Positions 1 to 4,878 of a stretch of DNA of 13,716 nt are shown one piece after another (the first letter of the stretch is position 1; each line of letters starts with the position of its first letter). The stretch is from JAPOPJ01 sp964538885. Lineage in GTDB: Archaea; Thermoproteota; Nitrososphaeria; Nitrososphaerales; Nitrosopumilaceae. Made by a program: the position numbers and the translations under genes. The notes under the pieces are model-generated. The model was not told the origin of the DNA. It did no database searches and saw only the letters and a list, made by a program, of their open reading frames with translations. The stretch covers positions 1-13,716 of the forward strand of contig CAZIHR010000092.1 of the NCBI GenBank assembly GCA_964538885.1, read 5' to 3'.

Positions 1-115
1 AGGATTCGTGTTCATTGGTAGGTGGTTCTAGTTCACTAGTTGAGGATTCGGGTTCAGTGGTTGGTGGTTCTAGTTCACTAGTTGAGGATTCGGGTTCAGT
101 GGTTGGTGGTTCTAG
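1..115. repeat. 42-bp tandem repeat inside the S17e coding sequence
   Basis: Two full 42-bp units (1-42 and 43-84) and a partial third (85-115) lie head to tail. Units 2 and 3 are identical over the shared part; unit 1 differs at a few bases. Because 42 is a multiple of three, gain or loss of units keeps the S17e frame. The array probably continues beyond the left edge. Confidence 0.95.
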
Positions 116-337
116 CATGTTATTACTGTCGACGGCCTGAGCTTTGGCCTTTCTGGCGTTTTCTGCTTTTTCTTTTTTTATGAATTTAGTGATATAACCT
201 GCAATCTCATTTTTCAATTCTTTTGAACGTATAATTGAAACTTGATCCAATATCTGTTTATTGTCAGTGAAATCTTCGCCAAACTTTGATTTGTGTTCAG
301 CGAGCACTTCAAATGAGTGACGTTTGATCCTATCCAT
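1..337 (-). CDS. rps17e: 30S ribosomal protein S17e with repetitive C-terminal tail (3' end outside window)
   Basis: This is a small-subunit ribosomal protein found in archaea and eukaryotes but not bacteria. Translating from the ATG at 337 towards 1 gives 112 residues and no stop before the window edge. Residues 1-60 match the compact S17e fold: a basic start (MDRIKRHSFEVL), then KFGEDFTDNKQ and the conserved stretch RSKELKNEIAGYITKFIKKE. Archaeal S17e usually ends soon after this. Here it continues through a basic linker (AENARKAKAQAV) into an acidic, proline-rich tail made of a 14-residue unit, EPPTTEPESSTSEL, repeated at least 2.5 times. A TATA-like element at 359-369 gives leaderless spacing to the start. 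The identification rests on the core motif; the tail is unusual and its true length is not visible. Confidence 0.88.
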   Translation of the reverse strand, partial: MDRIKRHSFEVLAEHKSKFGEDFTDNKQILDQVSIIRSKELKNEIAGYITKFIKKEKAENARKAKAQAVDSNNMLEPPTTEPESSTSELEPPTTEPESSTSELEPPTNEHES

Positions 338-358
338 CGTCCTAATAACAAAACAGGG

Positions 359-369
359 TTTTTTATACT
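359..369 (-). promoter_or_regulatory. TATA-like promoter element of rps17e
   Basis: Read on the minus strand this is AGTATAAAAAA, centred about 27 bases before the ATG at 337. That spacing suits a leaderless archaeal transcript. It lies between the TatD-family gene and rps17e, so rps17e can be transcribed on its own. Confidence 0.55.
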
Positions 370-430
370 TATATTACAACATCAGACAATACAACCAAAC
401 AAGATTGTGTTCGTAGATGTTGTATAATAC

Positions 431-1186
431 CTACATACCAAGATAAGCCTTTGAGTTTTCCTCCAACAATAATGCCATATCCTCGTAGGATTTGCCAAGG
501 ACCTTAGCTGCGCAAAAAATCACACTAGGTATGAAACTGATTTGAGCAGACTTCATTTCAAAACATCTCGAAAAACCCACAGGGCCATCAGTCTCTACAA
601 GTATCCGATCTTGATTAGTCTTTGAAATTAGCACCTGCTTGTCATTAGCGTACACCAACACTGGCCCGTAAGATACAAAAAATCCCATATTCATGGCAGT
701 TCTCAGTTGCTTCTTGCTACCATCAAACCAGTGTAGTAATGCATGTCGTGTGTTATACGAAGTCATTATCTCAAAAATTTTGTCAAGGCTTTTTCTGGAA
801 TGAATCGACACCGGCTTTTGATATTTCTCAGCAAGGTCAAGAAGAGATTCAAATACGTGAACCTGCCTCTTGTTATCATTTTCTGATCGGGCATATGTGG
901 GATCCAAGCCAATCTCCCCTATTCCAGAAATCGTTTGGTAGTTATCATGTATGATACTCTCCATCACATCCAAGTTGTCCTTTACACATTCAGGATGTAT
1001 GCCTACAAAAGGTATAATGTGCGTACTTTTTTGTGCAAGTGCCAATGTCTGCTTCGAGTTTTCAGTATCCATAGAAACACAACATGCCTTTATTTTCGCA
1101 CTGTTCATAGTACTCAATATGTAAGGAAGGTCATTTACATATGCAGGATCAGACAGATGTATATGCGAATCATACTCCCAGACCAT
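431..1186 (-). CDS. TatD-family metal-dependent hydrolase (putative deoxyribonuclease)
   Basis: The 251-residue protein has the full set of TatD amidohydrolase-fold motifs in order: HIH (H8, H10), GIHPE near residue 62, GEIGLD with metal ligand E91, PVSIHS with H129, LHWFDG with H152 and ETDGP with D200. These residues bind two divalent metals in characterised TatD nucleases, which act on DNA 3' ends or as phosphoesterases. Length fits the family and there is no signal peptide, so it should be cytoplasmic. The ATG at 1186 lies about 27 bases from a TATA-like element at 1211-1216. It runs the same way as rps17e 93 bases downstream, which has its own promoter. The family is clear; the real substrate in archaea is not. 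Confidence 0.85.
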   Translation of the reverse strand: MVWEYDSHIHLSDPAYVNDLPYILSTMNSAKIKACCVSMDTENSKQTLALAQKSTHIIPFVGIHPECVKDNLDVMESIIHDNYQTISGIGEIGLDPTYARSENDNKRQVHVFESLLDLAEKYQKPVSIHSRKSLDKIFEIMTSYNTRHALLHWFDGSKKQLRTAMNMGFFVSYGPVLVYANDKQVLISKTNQDRILVETDGPVGFSRCFEMKSAQISFIPSVIFCAAKVLGKSYEDMALLLEENSKAYLGM

Positions 1187-1210
1187 ACCCCAATAGTAAA
1201 ATCAAGTCTG

Positions 1211-1216
1211 TATAAA
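1211..1216 (-). promoter_or_regulatory. TATA-like element of the TatD-family gene
   Basis: TTTATA on the minus strand is centred about 27 bases before the ATG at 1186, giving a predicted leaderless mRNA. No Shine-Dalgarno motif precedes the start. Confidence 0.5.
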
Positions 1217-1250
1217 TCGATTTTTTAGTGATATTTTTTCACTGTCAGTC

Positions 1251-1257
1251 TTTTATC
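1251..1257 (+). promoter_or_regulatory. TATA-like element of the histone gene
   Basis: TTTTATC is centred about 26 bases before the histone ATG at 1280, again leaderless spacing. It is separate from the TatD promoter about 40 bases to the left. Confidence 0.5.
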
Positions 1258-1279
1258 TAGAAAGCGAAAAGCCAAACTA

Positions 1280-1501
1280 ATGAAATCTTCTGAGCTTGGC
1301 TTGTCACCCATGTATAGAATTTTAAAAAAGGCAGGCGCCCAGAGAATCAGTGACGGATCAGCAGACGAGCTAAGACGCATATTGGAGGAACTAGCAAGTA
1401 GTATGGCCAGAAATGCAGTAGATATGGCATCCCATGCAGGAAGAAAAACAGTAATGGCAGAAGATGTAAAGCTTGCTTCAAGATCCTTTACAAAATTCTA
1501 G
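1280..1501 (+). CDS. Archaeal histone (HMf/NF-Y-type histone fold)
   Basis: This 73-residue protein is one histone fold without long tails. Helix 1 covers about residues 9-20 (SPMYRILKKAGA), followed by the loop RISDGSADE, a long helix 2 (about 28-52), the L2 loop AGRKTV (53-58) and helix 3 (AEDVKLASRSF). The RIS and RKT motifs are the paired loops that contact DNA in archaeal histones. Such proteins form dimers and larger stacks that wrap DNA. The gene is monocistronic by position: TatD is divergent and tRNA-Cys lies 285 bases downstream. The ATG at 1280 suits the TATA element at 1251. Confidence 0.93.
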   Translation: MKSSELGLSPMYRILKKAGAQRISDGSADELRRILEELASSMARNAVDMASHAGRKTVMAEDVKLASRSFTKF

Positions 1502-1786
1502 AATGCATATAACTATAGATATCAAGTGTGGAGGTAACTGGGTCAAAATCAGAAAATACCACTAGACAAAATTGTATTAACGTGCTCAAAGTTGCTCATT
1601 ATACCCTCATACATGCTTCTCATTCTGAATATGTTCTGATACATCTGCATTTCTGTAACCAAAAGATCTGTAATGAAGATCCAAGCAGATATGGTGTCAA
1701 AAAAAAAACACGTCAAAAATTCGTGAAAAATACACCATCTGGCAACTTGGAAAAACACAAATTGTTGATTTTGTGCTTTTCAAGAC
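1502..1786. other. Non-coding stretch between histone gene and tRNA-Cys
   Basis: I find no convincing gene here. Frames are open on both strands, but the plus-strand one runs straight through tRNA-Cys and has no recognisable domain. The only notable feature is a run of ten A bases near 1699-1708. Confidence 0.5.
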
Positions 1787-1858
1787 GGTGCTGTGGCAGA
1801 ACGGTTATGCGCGGGCCTGCAAAGCCTGTACAAGGGGGTTCGACTCCCTCTGGCACCT
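1787..1858 (+). tRNA. tRNA-Cys (anticodon GCA)
   Basis: The sequence folds into a full cloverleaf. The acceptor stem GGTGCTG pairs with TGGCACC (two G-U pairs at its base). The D stem is GCA/TGC. The anticodon stem CGGGC/GCCTG encloses the loop CTGCAAA with anticodon GCA at 1819-1821. The T arm is GGGGG-TTCGACT-CCCTC. The discriminator base at 1858 is T (U73), a hallmark of tRNA-Cys. CCA is not encoded and there is no intron. Confidence 0.95.
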
Positions 1859-1862
1859 TAAA

Positions 1863-2294
1863 CTAAACACCTTCCACAATTACCTGTCCATACATCCAAG
1901 GATGTAGTGTACAAAAATAATTTATCGTCCCACCTTCATCAAAAGTAAGTGTAAATGTCTGGTAAGGATCCATATATCCACTATCAAAGGTATCAGTTGG
2001 ATTGTCATAGGTGCCAGAAGTAACACTATGAAATGCAGAATCAAGATTCAGCCATGTGATGGACTGGCCAACTCGAACGGTAATTTGTGATGGAATATAG
2101 CAAGAGTCGGTCTCCTCACAGCCAGGCCTAGATACCTTGACTGGCATAATTACATCTGCGTCGATCGTATCTTCATCGACATCTTCTGCCGGAAGGTTGA
2201 CCTGCGATTGTATGTCAGAATCATGTAAAAATATAGCAATACCTGCAACAGACACAGCCACAGACACACAAATCATAATTATCAAACGTATCAT
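1863..2294 (-). CDS. Membrane-anchored plastocyanin-like blue copper protein (cupredoxin)
   Basis: The 143-residue protein starts with a hydrophobic helix (about residues 2-24) that should be a signal anchor, placing the rest outside the membrane. After an acidic linker comes a cupredoxin domain with all four type 1 copper ligands: a His in FHSV (H89), then C128, H131 and M134 in the motif YFCTLHPWMYG. Two more cysteines (C59, C65) could form a disulfide. Thaumarchaea encode many such proteins, which are thought to carry electrons in place of cytochrome c during ammonia oxidation; the exact partner cannot be read here. I chose the ATG at 2294; a TTG two codons upstream (2300) is the alternative. 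The gene faces tRNA-Cys. Confidence 0.85.
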   Translation of the reverse strand: MIRLIIMICVSVAVSVAGIAIFLHDSDIQSQVNLPAEDVDEDTIDADVIMPVKVSRPGCEETDSCYIPSQITVRVGQSITWLNLDSAFHSVTSGTYDNPTDTFDSGYMDPYQTFTLTFDEGGTINYFCTLHPWMYGQVIVEGV

Positions 2295-2437
2295 TTGCAA
2301 ATCTAGTTATTATGATATTGCCAAACTCTCTAAATAGATAACGTATTAGAAAATATGTATAACTCAAAACAGAAGAGTAATACTGAAATACATTTCGGAA
2401 TCATATTCATTGATAATCCAAAAAAACTTGTCCACTA

Positions 2438-2674
2438 ATGAAGGATTCTCAGAAATCATCAGATAAAGCATCAAGAAATAAGATCACTAGTGTGATTGTA
2501 ACAAAATTTCTGGAAGATACTGGGGTTGACGATAAAATGTAGCGTGCCAACATAAAAATAATTTTTTCGCGCCATATGTGATATGATAACATGTTGAGGG
2601 GAATTAACAAGAAAATCAGACAGGAAGAAGATTAGATACTTGCCATCAAAAAACTCGTAAGTAATATGCTGTAA
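2438..2674 (+). pseudogene. Possible decayed small gene with in-frame stops
   Basis: From the ATG at 2438 one frame reads 34 codons (MKDSQKSSDKASRNKITS and on) to a TAG at 2540. The same frame then continues as a charged, helix-like sequence: RANIKIIFSRHM, stop, YDNMLRGINKKIRQEED, stop, ILAIKKLVSNML, stop. Stops are TAG 2540, TGA 2579, TAG 2633 and TAA 2672. Each could come from a Gln or Trp codon by one C-to-T or G-to-A change, and no frameshift is needed. Purines fill about 70-75% of first codon positions. A TATA-like TGATAA near 2411-2416 has leaderless spacing. Against this, stop density is about what chance gives in A-rich DNA, and no known domain is evident. The first 34 codons could be a small gene alone. 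Confidence 0.33.
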
Positions 2675-2875
2675 TTTAAGCGCAGATAGTAAGCCAGCCA
2701 AGTAAGAAATGCAGGAGGTTTACATTGGCCGGACTTTACTATCTAGATTTATTATAAACAAGTATTATTTAACATAATTTTTCCACATACAACATGTTGT
2801 GATTCTCACAAGATACATACAGTCATACTACATACGATGCGACGCGGGAGATGATTGATTGTACGGCCTAGAATG

Positions 2876-2885
2876 TTTTTTATAC
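2876..2885 (+). promoter_or_regulatory. TATA-like element of the zinc-ribbon gene
   Basis: TTTTTTATAC is centred about 27 bases before the TTG at 2909. It lies inside the longer version of the reading frame that starts with ATG at 2873, which is why I prefer the shorter start. Confidence 0.45.
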
Positions 2886-2908
2886 AGACAGAAATTAGCA
2901 GATATAGT

Positions 2909-3070
2909 TTGAAAGCCAAACAAAAATGTAAACTTTGTAACGTACAGATTGTACTTCGCTTCAACCCAATGAAAGAGTGGGGCATAGATGGCATCATCTG
3001 CGGCACCTGTTATTCCAAAAAGCTTGATGAGTATTATCCTGGAGATCACATAAGACTGAACACAGAATAG
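2909..3070 (+). CDS. Small zinc-ribbon protein, function unknown
   Basis: The 53-residue product has two cysteine pairs, CKLC (C7, C10) and CGTC (C31, C34), 20 residues apart, which is a typical zinc-ribbon arrangement. The second pair is followed by YSKKLDEYYPGD. Such domains bind nucleic acid or proteins, but nothing here says which. I place the start at TTG 2909 because a strong TATA element sits 27 bases before it and the protein then begins with basic residues right before the first knuckle. The frame is also open from ATG 2873 and TTG 2855, adding 12 or 18 residues that do not look conserved. It converges on the next gene with one base between the stops, so no room is left for a separate terminator. 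Confidence 0.7.
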   Translation: MKAKQKCKLCNVQIVLRFNPMKEWGIDGIICGTCYSKKLDEYYPGDHIRLNTE

Positions 3071-3071
3071 A

Positions 3072-3653
3072 TCATACATAGTTTGAGTATTTGTTGACAT
3101 ACAAACAGTTCCATACGAGTGGATCGTCTTTTACTTCATCTTCTGAAAGGTACACTATATCAGTTATGGTCTTTTTTCTTCTAAGTAAGGTAACCTGAAA
3201 ACTAGAAAATTTTTTACAATCACATGCATGATACAGACAGACATCACCGTCTCCTTCATCATGATCCTCTGCTGCATGTCCACAGTTACACAAAACATTC
3301 TTCTTTACATCATCTAGAGACTTTTTGGAGTACACTCCAAGACGTAGATACGCTTCACCATCATGCCCCTTCTTGAATCGCTCATAGTTCTCAGACCGTG
3401 ACAACACCTTAAAGAAAGATAGATTTGAGTCTGGCTTTTGTGAGTCCGAGCCCATGACAAACCAGTATTTGTCTTCAAACTCTACAAATCTTACCTTGAT
3501 TGATGGATCCAACCACCAATATATGGTGTCATGCCATAGATCGGCGGCCACCTTTCTTGCATCAAATAAAGGAACTATATTCATCCTCAAATCATAATAT
3601 CTATAAGCCACACCTATGAAATCGTCAAACCATGGAATAGGAGACTTGGGCAA
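3072..3653 (-). CDS. Hypothetical protein with a Cys/His-rich putative metal-binding cluster
   Basis: I do not recognise the family. The N-terminal two thirds is rich in aromatic residues (PWFDDFIGVAYRYYD, WHDTIYWWLD, KYWFVMG) and looks like one globular domain. Residues about 122-146 form a compact cluster, CNCGH then H131, C139, H142 and the pair C144/C146, spaced like the CxCGHxxxxH...CxCxxF zinc-binding elements seen in short archaeal and viral proteins. The C-terminus (DDPLVWNCLYVNKYSN) follows an acidic segment. The frame is open from TTG 3674; GTG 3659 and TTG 3653 are other starts. I prefer 3653 because a TATA-like element lies 28 bases upstream at 3676-3685. A later ATG at 3584 would remove the aromatic N-terminus. 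Confidence 0.6.
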   Translation of the reverse strand: MPKSPIPWFDDFIGVAYRYYDLRMNIVPLFDARKVAADLWHDTIYWWLDPSIKVRFVEFEDKYWFVMGSDSQKPDSNLSFFKVLSRSENYERFKKGHDGEAYLRLGVYSKKSLDDVKKNVLCNCGHAAEDHDEGDGDVCLYHACDCKKFSSFQVTLLRRKKTITDIVYLSEDEVKDDPLVWNCLYVNKYSNYV

Positions 3654-3675
3654 TCTCACACAGATCAGGTTCAAG

Positions 3676-3685
3676 CGTATTTATC
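3676..3685 (-). promoter_or_regulatory. TATA-like element of the Cys/His-cluster gene
   Basis: Minus-strand GATAAATACG is centred near 3681, about 22 bases from GTG 3659 and 28 from TTG 3653. It lies only about 30 bases from the oppositely directed TATA at 3709, so the two divergent genes have separate but adjacent promoters. Confidence 0.4.
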
Positions 3686-3708
3686 TTGATCTGAGTTAAA
3701 GAATATAC

Positions 3709-3715
3709 TTTATAT
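3709..3715 (+). promoter_or_regulatory. TATA-like element of the winged-helix gene
   Basis: TTTATAT is centred 27 bases before the ATG at 3739, the standard leaderless spacing in this window. Confidence 0.55.
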
Positions 3716-3738
3716 CTATGATGTGTGGTTAGGTACAC

Positions 3739-4020
3739 ATGGTCTCTTACAGGACGAGTGTACAGATAGTTGCAGATCTGCTCACGGCTACAGAACAGTC
3801 AGGTCAGCACGGGATCAAGACAACCTCGTTGCTGACAAAGGCAAATCTGTCCCACTCTAGGCTGTCAAAGTTCCTAAATAACCTCACGGGCTCTGGACTT
3901 GTCAACAAGATAGAGTTTGATGGCAAAAATACATTCGTAATCACTGAGAAGGGTAAACAGTACCTAGAGTCATATGCAAAGTTTGCTGATATGGCCGAAT
4001 CATTCGGGTTGGAGCTATAA
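3739..4020 (+). CDS. Winged helix-turn-helix transcriptional regulator (HTH_45-like)
   Basis: The 93-residue protein is one winged-helix domain. A first helix (about 4-20, VQIVADLLTATEQ) is followed by GIKTTSLLTKANLSHSRLSK (about 25-44), the helix-turn-helix with its recognition helix. A strand and wing follow (GLVNKIEFDGKNTFVITEKG), then a last helix (KQYLESYAKFADMAES). This is the layout of the small archaeal regulators in the HTH_45 group, which are numerous in thaumarchaea. It has no ligand-binding domain, so any signal is unknown. It converges on the next minus-strand gene with three bases between them. Its target is not visible here. Confidence 0.78.
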   Translation: MVSYRTSVQIVADLLTATEQSGQHGIKTTSLLTKANLSHSRLSKFLNNLTGSGLVNKIEFDGKNTFVITEKGKQYLESYAKFADMAESFGLEL

Positions 4021-4023
4021 GAC

Positions 4024-4236
4024 TTATTTCTTGGATCGTCTCTTGGCATTGGCTGCTTGACGCTCCTTACGATTCCTATATGAGCTGTAAATCACAATAA
4101 TTGATATTCCTGCAATAGAGCCATAAAATAGAGGTATGAGGGGTTGCTCACGGATCTCACCGGTTGTAGGTGACACGAATGCAATGGGAATTGACACTAT
4201 GAGAAATATTACTATAACCATGAGGTACTTGTCCAT
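4024..4236 (-). CDS. Small two-helix membrane protein
   Basis: The 70-residue product has two predicted membrane helices (about 4-21 and 33-50) joined by a short polar loop (SPTTGEIREQ), and ends in a strongly basic tail (RNRKERQAANAKRRSKK). By the positive-inside rule the tail should be cytoplasmic. The second helix, PLFYGSIAGISIIVIY, resembles PLFWGCAAGALLIIFY in the divergently transcribed neighbour, and overall layout matches. The two therefore look like paralogues. Function is unknown. The ATG at 4236 is 27 bases from the shared TATA at 4260; the frame is also open from GTG 4281, but that would put the TATA inside the gene. Confidence 0.65.
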   Translation of the reverse strand: MDKYLMVIVIFLIVSIPIAFVSPTTGEIREQPLIPLFYGSIAGISIIVIYSSYRNRKERQAANAKRRSKK

Positions 4237-4259
4237 ACTCCTAGAATGCGTACAAAACC

Positions 4260-4266
4260 ATATATC
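4260..4266. promoter_or_regulatory. TATA-like element that may serve both divergent membrane-protein genes
   Basis: ATATATC contains a short symmetric TATA core that reads nearly the same on both strands. On the minus strand it lies 27 bases from the ATG at 4236. On the plus strand it would give a start near 4288-4290, about ten bases before the ATG at 4300. No second TATA-like site is evident between the genes. Confidence 0.45.
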
Positions 4267-4299
4267 TTTTTGAATTTGCACAAAAACTATAGAAAAGAT

Positions 4300-4476
4300 A
4301 TGGGCAAAAATCTTGAATTGATCGGACTGGGTCTGATCGGCGTGATGATATTGGCATTTGTAGGCGTCATTCCAGGACAGGACGCGGGACTCACCCCCCT
4401 GTTCTGGGGGTGTGCGGCTGGTGCACTGTTGATCATCTTTTACAGAAAGAGGAGAAAGGATCAGGAAGAAAAGTGA
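4300..4476 (+). CDS. Small two-helix membrane protein, likely paralogue of its divergent neighbour
   Basis: The 58-residue protein begins MGKNLELIGLG and has two membrane helices (about 5-24 and 32-48), a short loop (VIPGQDAG) and a charged tail (RKRRKDQEEK). It shares the PLF(Y/W)G...AG...I(I/V)xY pattern and basic tail with the protein encoded at 4024-4236, suggesting an inverted gene duplication. Its first helix is richer in glycine. Function is unknown; the pair might form a small membrane complex, but nothing here proves it. The ATG at 4300 is preferred over ATG 4246, which would lie upstream of the shared TATA. Confidence 0.62.
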   Translation: MGKNLELIGLGLIGVMILAFVGVIPGQDAGLTPLFWGCAAGALLIIFYRKRRKDQEEK

Positions 4477-4525
4477 ACAGTTGATACAGTGTAACGAAAT
4501 AATTGGTTTTGTTTAACCGACAGAT

Positions 4526-4532
4526 CTATAAG
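4526..4532 (+). promoter_or_regulatory. TATA-like element upstream of the 33-aa ORF
   Basis: CTATAAG is centred 26 bases before the GTG at 4555, the spacing seen at the surer genes of this window. Confidence 0.4.
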
Positions 4533-4554
4533 GGAGCATTGAAGGTTAAAAACG

Positions 4555-4656
4555 GTGGGCGTAGACAGAAAGGGCAAACAATGGTGGGAAGGTCTTGGTG
4601 AAGAACTACAAGTAGATATTGAAACACATGACAGCTATGACCATTCAGATCATTGA
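4555..4656 (+). CDS. Candidate small protein (33 aa), acidic with His-rich end
   Basis: A GTG-initiated frame at 4555 encodes 33 residues, beginning VGVDRKGKQWWEGLGEE (first residue Met if used) and ending HDSYDHSDH. The product has a short basic head, a WWEGLGEEL amphipathic segment and an acidic, histidine-rich end with four His among the last nine residues, which could bind a metal. A TATA-like element sits 26 bases upstream and an in-frame stop precedes the GTG, so the start is constrained. The composition looks more like a protein than random AT-rich DNA, but at this length chance cannot be excluded and I know no family for it. It stands alone between the membrane-protein gene and tRNA-Thr. 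Confidence 0.45.
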   Translation: MGVDRKGKQWWEGLGEELQVDIETHDSYDHSDH

Positions 4657-4751
4657 GTTGCATACAATCTCAAAATATGATTATTTTATAATGTCACAAG
4701 ATAAATTTACATTCTAGTCATAGACATGCTGATAAAACATGAACTGTAAAA

Positions 4752-4825
4752 AGCCTCGAACGGGATACGAACCCGCGACCTAACGCTTACGAGGCGTTTG
4801 CTCTACCAGGCTGAGCTATCGAGGC
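4752..4825 (-). tRNA. tRNA-Thr (anticodon CGT)
   Basis: On the minus strand the sequence folds as a cloverleaf. The acceptor stem GCCTCGA/TCGAGGC is fully paired. The D arm is GCTC/GAGC. The anticodon stem AACGC/GCGTT encloses the loop CTCGTAA with anticodon CGT (plus-strand 4789-4791). The T arm is GCGGG-TTCGTAT-CCCGT. The discriminator is T. It reads the Thr codon ACG. No intron and no encoded CCA. The TATA-like site at 4849-4858 lies 28 bases upstream. Confidence 0.95.
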
Positions 4826-4848
4826 ACATTCTGAGAACGCCATCAGAG

Positions 4849-4858
4849 TTAATAAAAA
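4849..4858. promoter_or_regulatory. TATA-like element shared by tRNA-Thr (minus) and glmM (plus)
   Basis: TTAATAAAAA is centred near 4853. That is 28 bases from the 5' end of tRNA-Thr at 4825 on one side and 26 bases from the glmM ATG at 4879 on the other. On the minus strand it reads TTTTTATTAA. There is little room for a second promoter in the 53 bases between the two genes. Confidence 0.5.
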
Positions 4859-4878
4859 GTCTTGCAGAATCGGATCAA

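Larger units (their letters stand above)
2295..2908. other. Gene-poor AT-rich stretch
   Basis: Apart from the possible pseudogene at 2438-2674, I see no intact gene in these roughly 600 bases. A 76-codon minus-strand frame (2701-2471) starts with TTG, is rich in aromatic residues and lacks any family motif; I treat it as chance. The last 30 bases hold the promoter of the zinc-ribbon gene. Confidence 0.5.

Noticed and set aside
1673..1786. Basic segment (KKKTRQKFVKNTPSG) near the A10 run, faintly like a ribosomal protein start
   Set aside because: The similarity is weak, the frame from the nearest ATG ends after 17 codons, and a frameshift in the A run would be needed.
1528..1866. Plus-strand reading frame of 112 codons between the histone gene and the plastocyanin-like gene
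   Set aside because: It runs through the whole tRNA-Cys gene, has no domain and no suitable promoter; the tRNA is far better supported.
2471..2701. Minus-strand 76-codon frame opposite the possible pseudogene
   Set aside because: TTG start, no promoter spacing, odd aromatic-rich composition and no family; probably chance in AT-rich DNA.
4798..4878. Upstream extension of the glmM frame
   Set aside because: It would start inside tRNA-Thr and contain the TATA element; family proteins start at the ATG at 4879.
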